This document shows, in pieces, positions 51,946 through 63,066 of a stretch of DNA of 64,000 bases. The translations under genes were made by a program, and so were the position numbers. The DNA lies in contig JAQGDQ010000002.1 in assembly GCA_030141605.1 (NCBI GenBank), positions 1,964,501-2,028,500 on the forward strand, in the 5' to 3' direction. The stretch is from Tubiluchus corallicola (lineage: Eukaryota > Priapulida > Priapulimorpha > Priapulimorphida > Tubiluchidae). Each line of letters starts with the position of its first letter. The first letter of the stretch is position 1. The notes below the pieces were generated by a model. It saw nothing but the letters and a program-made list of their open reading frames with translations, did not search any database and was not told where the DNA came from.

Positions 51946-52960
51946 ACAGTGCTGATGACTGCATTATGTACCATCCTGTCAAATTGTCTTCAAAAGGACT
52001 TAGATAGATTGCATAAATGAGAGCAGGATTGTCTAATGCATTTTAACATTGACAAGTGTGACATCATATGTCTTTCTCATGCTCATTCCATTGTTATAAA
52101 TTACCAATATGTTCTGCATGATAAACCATTAAATTTGGCTTCACTGGTGCGATATTTAGATGTCACAGCCTCGAAAGACTTAAAATCGAGCAGCTCACGT
52201 ATTCACAAAATAGCAACCAAAGGCATGAAAACATTAAGAATTCTTCGAAGAAATGTGGAGCATTGTCCAAAAACTATCAAAGACTCTGCTTACAAATCAA
52301 TATTAAGGCCAAAATTAGAATATGCTTATTCAGCCTGGGAGCCATACATAAGCAATAAGATTTTGGAACTTGAGTGAGTGCAATGTAGATCAGCAAGATT
52401 TGTGTGCAATATATCACAGAGATGATAGTGTGACATCTATGTTAGACTCTCTGGAATGGTCAAGTTTAAAAAAGCGGTGTGCAGAACAACGTCTGTGCAT
52501 GGTTCACCAAATCTTATACCATCATGTAGATATTAATTTTGATATATTATTTACCAGAGCTACCAGGGAATGCCGAAATCCACATCAGTACAAGCTTCAA
52601 AACTACCAGAGCAACAAAGATTGTTTTAAATATTCTTTTGGACTATATTCAGTCATCCAGTGGAATAATCTACCTTCACGTGTTGTGCAAATTTCGGTCA
52701 CAGTGAAGTTTAAAACAGCGATACAAGAGTTTGACCTGTCATTGGACAGGGAATCATATAAATGTTCACTAGATAGTGTTCTTTTGTTGCCACGCATGCA
52801 CGCTGCAATATTCCTGAAGCCTAAACTTGGGAATGCTGTAGTATCTACGTTCAGATTCAGATTCAGTTACACGTATATGACATATATAACACCAGTGAAT
52901 TGTAGTTGTATACGAGAAAATATATTTATCTTTAACTGCTGTTATGTATGAGCAAAATAA
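51940..52960 (+). pseudogene. broken LINE reverse transcriptase (CR1/L2/Jockey group)
   Basis: The copy starts at the RT catalytic box (SADDCIMYHP, normally F/YADD). A frameshift of a few bases and an in-frame stop follow (QKDLDRLHK, stop, EQDCLMHFNIDKCD). An open stretch then shows YLDVTASKDLKSS, LRILRRNVEHCP and ILRPKLEYAYSAWEPY, the usual thumb-side segment. A stop and another frameshift near 52375-52410 lead into a second open frame with VTSMLDSLEWSSLKKR and VIQWNNLPSRVVQ at its end. Endonuclease and RT fingers are missing. It is a dead, 5'-truncated copy. Confidence 0.85.
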
Positions 52961-53714
52961 GGTTTCGGACCTTAACAGTGCCCAAAGACATCAGAGATGT
53001 CAGGTACCATCACTAAAACCACAATCAGTATCACTACCATAACTAGGACGCAAGTGATATCTTTCAAGTTTCATTCCACAACTACAAATTTTACTGTGAC
53101 GCAGATGGTCATTTAGTGACGAAAGCTATTATACCTGATTACTGTGACTTTAATGAGCTGATGTAGATATAGCCTGTTTAATTCTAACGCTTAAATAAAC
53201 GAAAAATTAACGTGCCAAGTCAAATAATTTGCATCACTAAGCACGTGCACCAGTTACAAACCAGAGTCCGCGTCGCTAGGTGCGGCGTGCTATAGACTGC
53301 GAATGTCGACTGCCGAGTGATTGACTGAAATATAAATACACCCCAAACGTTACAATGAATCATAGAGTTAAGGACCGAAATCGAGTTGGAGCCATTACAG
53401 CATCATCAATTCATCGTCATCTAAGGTATCATACGTACGCAAGGACATGATTCTGTTCGCCTCTTTAAGCCAGGACTCCCAACTCGCTGCAGTGTGCCAA
53501 GAGCATTTATCTCTATGGTTCAGTGCTGAATTAAGTGTTTAAAGCGTTCTCTGCAAAATCTAAATAAAATTATACTGTTACCTTACTTATACTATCATCA
53601 GACCCGACGAGAGAGGGGACAGCTGGGGTCAGTGCCCTGGGGCCTAGATGTCTATGTAGCTCGAGAAAATTAAGCATGCAACTATGGGGGTTTTATATAA
53701 CAAGAGCTGCTAAA
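52961..53714. other. non-coding interval between LINE copies
   Basis: No gene recognised. A G+C-richer patch at about 53260-53330 and another at 53590-53645 (GGGGTCAGTGCCCTGGGGCC) look like parts of further repeats but could not be assigned. Confidence 0.4.
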
Positions 53715-54295
53715 GTCTTTTTTCTTTTTGGACCTTGGCATAATAATTGATAGTAACATTTATTTTAAACAACATGTAGCATAAATCACAAACAAAGTAC
53801 ATCAAAGAGTAACACTCATTTAAAGGAATTTCAAGTATTTGAATACACTTATGCTGTTGAAGCTGTACAAATCTGTGGTAAGACACATCACTGACTATGC
53901 AGATGTAATATGGCACCCTAAAGGGCAATATTAAGACTTGTAGTAGAGAGAAATCAAAGGAAAGCTACTAAGTTAGTCCCAAGCATGAGAGGGGAAGAAT
54001 ATCCGCAATGGCTCAAGAGTGGTTACCTTGAGGTACAGGCGAAACAGGCATGACATGATACGGTATATAGAACACTACATGGCATAGATACAGGACACAC
54101 AAAGAACAAGAGGACACCCATTTAAACTGCTCAAAACAAGACTGCATGGAAGATGAAACAAAAGGAAAGCTGTTTTGTCCCACAGAGTAGTAAATGCCTG
54201 GAATGACATGCCTTCTTATGTAGTCGAGTCTACCAGTTTAGCTCAATTTAAGGCTCGTTTGGATAGACACAAGCAAAATCACTCAGAAAAATACG
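53715..54295 (+). pseudogene. second broken LINE reverse transcriptase C-terminal region
   Basis: The frames read DLGIIIDSNIYFKQHVA, stop, ITNKVHQRVTLI, LKLYKSVVRHITDYADVIWH, then with frameshifts KATKLVPSM, EEYPQWLKSGYLEV, YRTLHGIDTGH and finally HRVVNAWNDMPSYVVESTSL with AQFKARLDRHK. This is the same region as in the copy at 51.9 kb, but the sequence is clearly different, so it belongs to another LINE family. Several stops and frameshifts make it non-functional. Confidence 0.85.
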
Positions 54296-54419
54296 TTGAT
54301 TGTAATAGGCCACCTTGGGAGTTGTGAGCAGCAAAGTTTAGTTATGCCATGGCGTCCTCCACTGCTGGTGTCTTCACAAATTTTTAGTTTTTTTTATAGT
54401 GCGCTCAGAAAAATAGAGG

Positions 54420-54848
54420 GATCAATGCTAAGCCCCATCAATTTTGAGCATCGAGCACTTGAGTTTGATTCGAATGAGTTTTTTGTTCAAATTCCATTTA
54501 AACCTTAAATTATAAATTCTAATAATTTGAGAACTTCAAACATATGCGTTTCTTATCCTTATAACTTTTGAAATCTCCCGCAGTTGGCACAATTTAGCTG
54601 TGATTCCTGCGCACAATTTTCAAATAAATTATTAGTTATTTTATTGCAGAACAAATCAAATAATATGCATAGCCTCTGTAAGACTGCTGTTTATTGGTCG
54701 TTCGAAAACTCGTTCGAAAATCCTTCCAACAAAGTTCGAATTTGATTCGAATTCAAAATACTGAAATTTGGTTCGATTCGTATTCGAATGTCACAAATAA
54801 ATTCAATTCAATTCGAATTCGCTTTCTCGTAGAGAATGCTCAGCCCTA
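54420..54848. mobile_element. possible DNA transposon with TTCGAA-rich ends
   Basis: From the right edge the sequence reads TAGGGCTGAGCATTCTC and continues into a dense run of TTCGAA/GAATTC words (54700-54825). A left counterpart at about 54443-54480 reads GAGCATCGAG ... GATTCGAAT. The TAGGGCTG-type end resembles hAT-related short elements. Target duplications were not established. Confidence 0.35.
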
Positions 54849-55084
54849 TTCTTCATGCTGTTTCTTCTCTGTAGTTTTTCCCTCATCAGTAATACCTTTT
54901 TGATTGGTCTAGGCACTGTAGGTTCTTGCATTCATAATTTTCACGTCTTTGAATTTAACTGTATTGAAATTGTGAATTTCTAACAAAATAATGTGTGAAA
55001 TACTTGTATGTAGTGTTTAAAAACGTCAGGTAAGGCGCCATTTTTTACAACAGAATCACTAATAAATGAGAATATCTTCTGGAG

Positions 55085-55412
55085 TCACATGTCCTCTGAC
55101 GTACATGACTCTTGCAATCATTTTAAACCATGCCGCCCTGCCACCTGCAACTGCCCACGTCTCTGAATTTTTGATATCTAATGGTGTATTGATAAGATCT
55201 TTTTTTGGATGAAATTAATGTAAGACAGCAGCTTGTAGTTTCATTAATTTCTGCAGTACTTCTTTGAAAGCTAATTTTAATGGGCTGTCATCTGGTAGTC
55301 GTATAACATGTCGTATCCATCTTAATCTTTTCTTTTTGATATTAACTGTCCATACTCGTCTCAGTCGTCTGCCTTGACTTTGTTGTACAGATCCTGATTT
55401 GATCTTATACAA
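55085..55412 (-). pseudogene. third LINE fragment, opposite strand
   Basis: The minus-strand frame contains LRRVWTVNIKKKRLRWIRHV then IRLPDDSPLKLAFKEVLQK. This is the RRLRWLGHVLRM-type motif that ends many endonuclease-bearing non-LTR retrotransposon polyproteins. Further along the minus strand (about 55200-55085) a frame with NSETWAVAGGRAAWFKMIAR and VMYVRGHVTP fits the end of the same polyprotein. No RT core nearby; truncated at both ends. Confidence 0.65.
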
Positions 55413-55672
55413 CTATAAAACTTGTTGATGTTGTTAGAACTTTCACATTTTCACAATCACAAAGTTTTCGCTTCGCTTTGTTTGTATTTTTTGTGTTTCT
55501 TGTACATTGATTTTTCTGTAATTGTAATTTTTCCATGATACACTATTGTATTTGCGCAGTAAAACTGAACTGAATGGAATTGAATTAACAGCAGATTCCT
55601 AGTTTTGCGTATTGGCCAGGAACTGGAAAAAAGTAAATCAAGTAATCTTGTAATTCATCACTTTATAACAGT

Positions 55673-55720
55673 TTATATTAAGTGATATTATAACTTATAT
55701 ATTAATTGATATTATAACTT
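55673..55720. repeat. 24-bp tandem duplication
   Basis: Two adjacent copies of TATATTAAGTGATATTATAA-type sequence, differing at one position. Confidence 0.85.
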
Positions 55721-55944
55721 ATAAGTAATTGTGTGATACGGATCACAAGTTTACAATTATTTACCTTTAGTTGACCAACACTTGTCTGCGTTTTCAACAT
55801 GGTGGTTTTTGGCATTTTGGAATGTCTACTAAATTTGTGACTTTTGTAGTTTGTGTAAACTTTCTGACGCCGCGAAAGTTTGAAATTTGGGAATGCCTCA
55901 TTTGTAGAAAATTGTGTATACTAAGTTTCTAACTGAGGTGTTTA

Positions 55945-55968
55945 ATTTCTGTTTATTTTTTGTTACAG
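55945..55968 (+). promoter_or_regulatory. splice acceptor just upstream of the GPR180-like start
   Basis: A T-rich stretch ending TTTTTTGTTACAG lies 44 bases before the ATG at 56013. It would accept either a 5'UTR intron or a spliced leader. Reading back through it gives an upstream ATG at 55914 that is in frame, but the acceptor argues that this ATG is intronic. Confidence 0.55.
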
Positions 55969-56012
55969 CACCAAAACAACATACAGACTACAGTGCGCTT
56001 AACAAGTATAAA

Positions 56013-59000
56013 ATGAATTGTAGAACATCATTTTACTGGTTACTACATCTGATGAACTTGTGTCAGATATGTGTTGTTGCTCTTCGCCTTCAGGGTACAT
56101 GGAATAGTAATGATTTTTTTCTTTTTCTTGCTAAATTCGGCTTTCAGAAGACGAACATTCATGACAAAGAAAATTCTCAGGGATATATATATGGAAATAT
56201 AACAACTAGAACTAATGCAAGCAGCCAAGTAACACTTGTAGCTGTTAACAAAGACTATTTCTTAAAATTTTATGAAAATAGGACATTGCATAGACAGAAT
56301 ATTGATGTCTGCTCTATCATGTTTTCGAAAATCGACACAGTTGCTTATGATCATTTGTGCAATGTAAATGGACAAGAAGATTTTCTTCGCAGAGTGCCAT
56401 GTCCAGTAGGTGGTGTATGTGTAGATCATAGGGACTTGCCTGAAAAACTTGTTCAGGGGTCGCAGTTTACTTATCAAATTGAAGATATTAATCAACCCAG
56501 GTAATATAATTTTTACTATTAATAACAATACATTTAAAAATTTATGATAACTGAAAGATTATTAAATACCTTCTACAGTCTTCCGTTAAATAGCTTTTGT
56601 CTTTGTATTTATATTGAGAATTTCCAACAACATCCTTTAACTTTACAGTCAGTTCTATTTAACTCTGATCTCGTAAGTGGTCAACTCAGATTACTTCTTA
56701 GTTCATAACAGATGTCAAAGTCTAAAAGGGTTCTTATGTAGGTAAATTAAGTGCATACTGTATATATAATTTGTATTTCATACAATTTGTATTTCACTTA
56801 TGTTAATTTCATGTTACTTGCATTAATTTTATTCATTACCTGCACATTAAGTAAACTAAAATGGTTATATCATTTTGCATAATGCTAAAAAACAGTGATT
56901 TATATTCACTTTTTGAACATTAAATAAGCTGTTTGTTCTGATAGCTGATTTTGGTGATATCTTTATATTTGCACATCAAAATGTTCTGATTCAGTATTCT
57001 GTGTTAGTAACCATTGTGCATTCCTAAATAAATCTATGAGTGTTGTTAGCCTGCACGAGAGTTCAGTAAGCAGAAATTATGTCATGGCAGTCGTTTAACA
57101 AATATTCCAGTGTATATGACTTTTCCTATTTAAATAATAAGCATTCTGTTTATTTGATTATAAATTACTAGGTAAATGTTGCTAGTGAATAGTCACTCAT
57201 TTGTTGTTTTCGTTTGTTAGGTTTTGGTATGTCAGCTTAGTTTCTTGCTGTCGTGCACCAAATGGCTTAAATGTCAACAGCTCAGAATTTGGTTGCAATT
57301 GGACGAGCACTGATAAATCAGGCATAGACATTGATTATGATATATGGTTAGTGAATGGTAATCCGTATACCAAACAACGTAACCCATTTGAGTTTCAGTT
57401 CTCCTATGACAATGTCGATACTGTAGAAATATATAGCGTGTTTTTTCTCGTGTATAGTGTTGCTATTGCCATGCAGATTTATGCAGTGAGGAAAAGGAGT
57501 CATCCACTGACACGGTTGTTGACATTCTGTTTAGCTATGGAGTTCTTTGGTATTCTTTTGAATATAATTCATGTGCTCAAATTTGCTTTAGATGGCATAG
57601 GTATTGAAAAAGTTATGCTTGCTGGGAACCTGATTGATATTTTAGCAGAGTGCTGTATGATGATGCTACTGTTGTTAATTGCAAAAGGATGGATGATAAC
57701 AAGGATGAGGATAACTTGTAAATTTCTTCTGTTCTCCATATGGTCTGCTTACACTTGTGTCTACGTGTTTCTTTTTGTGTGGAATTTGGTATGTTAAAAC
57801 TTGCCATTTGAAATGTTTAAAATTTCTATTTACAAAGACAAGCCATATGCTGGCTACATGATATAAAAACTTTAGATGTTAGCTATTGTTCATTTTTAGA
57901 ACATTCTGCTCAGTTTTCAACTTTATTGTTTTACTGTAGTTTCTGATTTTTTTGCAACTTTGTGAACTAAATCAATATATAATTAGTGCAAAACTTAATG
58001 CAATTTAATTATTAATTTTGTTCAACCGTGAATTGCAAAAGTATCAAATTTTATATAATTGATAAGTTTGTAAATTGTAGTGTGTTGTTCATTTCAGACT
58101 GAAGTTGATGTCATTCAGGATCTAGATGAGTATCAGACCTGGCCTGGGTGGATGATTCTTGTCTTTAGACTTGCAATAATGGTATATTTAACTTATAACT
58201 TTCTATTGAATCACTGTTATTTGAATTTATGTAGTCTATCAGTTTCAGTGAATTACCCCGCCAGTCATTAAATTAGGCAGTTAGTCATACTCATTGACCA
58301 ATGTATGGAGCAGGCGGTCTTGAATTATACAGGTAAGTGAGCCATTGAGCTGGCATTTGGTGAATTAAACAAGTAAGTGAGTCAGTCAGTAAATGAGTTA
58401 GTGAGTTGTCACTCCATTGTTTTGGTTACTTTATTCTGTCTCTGAAAGTTAATCATGTAGTGAATTACTCAACTAGTCATGAGTCAGCAAGTTGGTGAAT
58501 TAGTCGGTAATCAGGCACTTAATCATTTAGTCATTCATGCTGGTATTGTATTTTTCAATCTCATCGTGTATAATGTATAATGTTATGTTTAGGCTATGTT
58601 TTGGTCTCAGTCCATTTATATTGGTTAGACTTGTTTTTATCTTGATTAAACCATTTTTCACAACCAAGAACTGTGAACGTACAAGATAGGTACCTAAATA
58701 ATCTATACTCTTATATTAATATTCTTGGTATATATATATATATATAAGATTCGAGGCTACAGCCCGGACGAGGCCACCATTTGCGGCGATCTATATATCA
58801 AACGAAAGGTCTCAATCTAGTGTCGTGCCATTGATGGTTTATTTTTCGAATCGGGCCCACCGGGAGGAACGGGAGGCGAAAAAACCCCAAAAATGGCCCT
58901 TTTTCAGCCGTTTTTTGCAAAAAAATTGCAAAAGTTATACGGCTGAGATGTAGAGAACGGGAATGGGCCGAGGGGGGTACTGGGTATGGATAGATAGCCC

Positions 59001-62000
59001 GTTCAGCGGTGGGTGTAGTAGGCATATTTAGAATTCCCGAGAGGGCCAGGGCGCCCCGCAAAGGGCGTTTTCCCGGACCCAACTCGCGATTTTTTCGAAA
59101 TTTTGACCAAACAGCATGCGGGAAAAACGTTCTAGCGTCGGCCGGTGGGACTCTGGGAAGGAGATATGGGGCTCTTTACAAAGAGGAAGGACGGGGCTAC
59201 ACGATGATGTGGGTTATATTTTAGGGCAGGTCCACCGAGAGGAGTATCAACGAGTTAATTAGGTGTTTTATTTTCGGCGATTTTCGCTTAGAAAACTGTG
59301 AAAATTCTCGCTTAGAAAACTGCGACGCATTCCATTGTGCTGACGTCATCCATTGTACTCTGTCTATAAGTTTAATTCAGCAAAAAGCTGCTTTGCAACA
59401 TACAGTAGGCAGGAGTAAACGCTGCTGGCTTTGCGTTAGGTAAGTAGGCAGGATGTTACGGGCTTTGTGTTATAAATTAGGACTAGGTAGGATGTTCGCG
59501 TATTATTGATTACACGTGGTTTTTTACGCAAAATCTTTTGCGGGGCCTTTGCTAGTGTTTGTATTAATAGTACTTAGTTAATATTTGAATTTGATAGTTG
59601 ATATTTGTTCTTAATATTTCTGGGTAAAATTCCCCATATGTAATGTCCATAATTTTGCCACTTTTGTATTACTATTTTAAAGGCCATGTTGAAAATCTTT
59701 CTGTAGATTCACTTATGGTTAAAAAATAAAAATTCCAAATTAGTCCTGATTGCATATTGCTTGTGGGAATATATTAATAATTTAAAACATCTGCATCAAA
59801 TAAATGCTTTAGCTTAGCAAATGAGCCTAGAAGTTCCAGAAAAGATGTAGAGAACCTGTTTAAAGTATTAGATTAGTAAAAACTGGGTTTTAAAATCTGT
59901 TTAATTCTCTCCTGTACTGGCAACTAATAATAGGTATTTTAACTGTAGATGTCTGATCTGTTAAGTTGATCACATTGTTAAAGATGGAACTTTATTGTGT
60001 AAAATTTCCAATTAGTATATATATATATATATGCAAACACAGTGCAGCTACACATACTCTGTTTTTCATTTCTGATAGGAAAAAGGCCTATGGCTCTTGT
60101 CATATCTGAGGCTCATAATGCTCACCGTATTAACCAAAAATATTCACAGTTTAAATGGTTTACAGATCTGTGGGCTGATTACTTGAAAAACTTTCATTTG
60201 ATGTAACATTTAAAGCTCTGAATGGCATTCGTGTACTTGATGTAATTAGACAGTTCCCATAATTAAGTTAATTTATTGCTGAAGGTGAACCCATGTTAAT
60301 TTCAGTATACCTGCATTAGTAGACGTGTTTCTTCATAATTTAGCATTCTTTAAGCGTGTTTCGATGCCTCAGTGACCGTGTGTACTTAATATAGATGGTT
60401 GTAGAATCTAGTTCATTACGGAGGATAATCGACTGATATAAGACACTTCAGTAGATGGAGTGTCTTAGCCACGTTTGCGTACATACATCATTTTCCTGTG
60501 GGATATTATGGGACGCGTACTGAACTGTACATTTTTCCGATGGTTGTCAATTTACCTTAAACTAGGTCTGCCGTTATTTAATTTTACAGCCAAGTGCACG
60601 CTATAGCTACCCAATTATACACTCGTCAGTATTTACTGTATTTATTGCCGAAAAACCCTAATATTATATACATATTTAACTTGTAGTTACTTCCTGTTTT
60701 GCAGGTGTGGTTTTTATTAGAACTACGGAAAACATTCGTTTTAGAAAACAAACCAGAAAAACTAGATTTCTATCTACACTTTGGAGCTGGATTTCTAGTT
60801 TGGTTTGTTTATTTGCCGCTCATAGCTGTAATTGCTGCTAAGATATCAGCATTGTGGAGGTTCAAATTGATTTTATGTAAGCAATTTCATCTTTTTATCT
60901 TACAATTTCAAACTTGATTTGAATAGTTTGTGAAAAAAGGTTTTACAGTTTTTAGTTTTTTAGTGGTCGATGCTGTGCATTGTTGTGGTTAGGAATGTAA
61001 CTCATATCACAAGTGTGACTATTGAATTGAAAGTCACTTGAATTGTCGCTCGTAGGAGGTCATTAAGTGAATTAATATTTATGGTAGGTGTTCTATATAG
61101 ACATCTTCTAATTTTAAAACTTAAAACACTTTTTGATACAAAAAATGTGGTCACAAATACATGGATGTCACTTTATTTCATTTCTTAGAGTTTTAATTGT
61201 CTTGCATCTTGGAGAGCTAGTTGTCTGTTAAATCAATTAGTTTTAGTTCATACCTGAACTATTGTCTAGCGAGTATCTTAAACTACATTGTCTATTTAGA
61301 AAGGACTGTAGTGCTCACACATGTAGATGCATTGCTAAACAGAGGGCCATTTAGGCTCGCATTGTTTTACCAGTCATGACATCATATCTTGACTTTTATT
61401 CTTCCAAATCAATAAGGTGTTTCTTCTCAGAGTGTTCATTAGTATCCACCGTAGCACCTATTAAAAACAAGAATACCAAAAAAGTAGCTGTAAAGTACTA
61501 AGTATACTGGTATTTTATACTGCTCTCTGTTTCTTGTGAATATGGGAAGGGTAGTCTCGTGGTACAGCATAGTTTTTCTCTATAATAATTTTTCCTTAAT
61601 GCAAAATTGTTTTTAAAGTATGTGGCTCTTCTTACATTAAATGCATTTAACTTGTAGTATTGCTTACATTTTTTGTGTTAACCACATCTTTTGGGGGGGA
61701 TTCATGAACACTGTTATTTTCCTTTTTCTTTGTACAGGCTGAGAAAGACTGTGCTTCTTTGCGAATGACACAGAATATTGATCTGTACAAAGTTACATGT
61801 CCCTGCAATTGAGTTACAGTTATAAATGTTATTGCAAATGTCAAAACTCTGTTGTAGAATCATTAGGTAATAACCCAGATGAATGCCAGGATGAGTGTTT
61901 TTATTGAAAAAAGGAGAAGAATTTAAGGTAGATGTGAACTGCTTGCAATAAAAAACTTTGTTACCTTTTGCTGTATGTGATCATAATATTAAAATAAGCT

Positions 62001-63066
62001 CAACTTCCCCAGAGCCTTGGCTTTTCTTTTAATATATCCCACATTAATAAAATTATTGTACGTCAGATGCATTCTCACTTCTGGTAAACTAGTTTACAGG
62101 TAGATATACTTATATAGGACCTTACCATCTTATATAAATAAATCATTGTATTTTACGTGTTAGTAAATTAGTGTTATACCAAATTTACCTATGCAGGATC
62201 TGACCATTTTAAGGCAATTATATGGCATTTTTGTAAAAAAAAACTAGCTATAACACCACCCCTAGTCTTTTTCAGAACAAATAATGACTCAGTAGATGTA
62301 GTACCTGGACTGTCTTCAAGTTACATTCATGTAAATGGTAATAAAAATAATTGACACTGTGTCTTATTTTCAGCAATCACCAACGCTGCAGATTTTCTGG
62401 CTTTTATAGTCCTAATGCATCTGCTCTGGCCTTCTCGGACAGTATCATATTTTGAAGTAAGTATCATTTGCCTACTGTGTGGTGTTACACACTTTTTTGC
62501 TTGTTGCTGGAAAGCAGCAATAATTTATTATTGCTGAAGCTGCATCTAATATTCAGTGAATGCAATGCTTGTAAATGTTGCCAAGATTTGGTTTTATCCA
62601 GTCATGCAGTTGCTACATGGAGCATATAAGTTTGTTTATCCATTGAATTTATAGGCTAATTACTTCCCAAAATGCTAAATGGGTGGTCTTAAAATGTGAC
62701 GTGTTGCATTCATCTGTATGGAAATGTCATTTGTTGGTCATGTCACGTTGGTCAGTAAAATCTTTTGGAATGAATTTACTGAGTGGACCAACAGGAACTG
62801 GACTATTCGATCTATCCCAAGCTGGAAACTATATAGTATATATACAGGCATAGGATAAGATTACTTTTGCTGACTCCTCAAAGTAATTTTCATGAAGTTA
62901 TTATAATGTATTATAAGCAGCAATGATACATTGCAACTTTTTTCAGATAAAGTCTGATATTGATCTGATATCTGAAGAAATGGAAGAATTTGAAGCTGAA
63001 ACTATAATTGGGGAAGTATCTAGCATTGCCTCAAGTAATAGTGTTACCTCTTCTGCAAAGGCATGA
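56013..63066 (+). CDS. GPR180/TMEM145-family seven-helix membrane protein
   Basis: Six coding exons join in frame to a complete 504-residue protein: 56013-56500, 57221-57788, 58098-58181, 60705-60876, 62374-62456 and 62947-63066. Residues 1 to about 28 form a signal peptide (WLLHLMNLCQICVVALRLQG). The luminal or extracellular region to about 230 has many cysteines, N-glycosylation sequons (NIT, NAS, NRT) and the family hallmark RFWYVSLVSCCRAPN near 163-177. Seven hydrophobic helices follow at about 232-251, 260-281, 296-316, 330-350, 371-388, 405-425 and 438-458. ALDGIG after helix 2 and AKGWMITRMR after helix 3 are typical of the Rhodopsin-like GPCR transmembrane domain shared by GPR180 and TMEM145. 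The tail is short, acidic and then Ser-rich. Family members act in secretory or plasma membranes; human GPR180 is tied to TGF-beta-type signalling. I cannot say which paralogue this is. Confidence 0.92.
58240..58545. repeat. degenerate AGTCA/GTGA period-4 patch in intron 3
   Basis: Words such as GTGAGTCAGTCAGTAAATGA and GTGAATTAGTCGGTAATCAG repeat loosely with partial 4-base register. It resembles the decayed flanks of the CAGT array at 16.7 kb. Confidence 0.6.
58745..59365. other. G+C-rich block inserted in intron 3 of the GPR180-like gene
   Basis: Composition changes sharply from A+T-rich intron to a G+C- and CpG-rich block (CCCGGACGAGGCC, CGGGCCCACCGGGAGG, GGGCGCCCCGCAAAG). The left edge is a (TA)n run (about 58729-58746). 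Near the right end is a tandem pair of TTCGCTTAGAAAACTG-type units (about 59280-59325), then TGACGTCATCC. Past 59400 three loose copies of AGTAGGCAGG(A/G) words occur. Open frames of 94 codons (59082-58798, minus) and 71 codons (59009-59224, plus) overlap and have no recognised product. No inverted terminal repeats were found. Likely a recent insertion of an unknown element. Confidence 0.6.

Noticed and set aside
55914-56012. Upstream in-frame ATG giving a longer GPR180-like N-terminus
   Set aside because: A strong splice acceptor at 55945-55968 lies between it and the signal peptide, and the ATG at 56013 starts directly before a good signal sequence.
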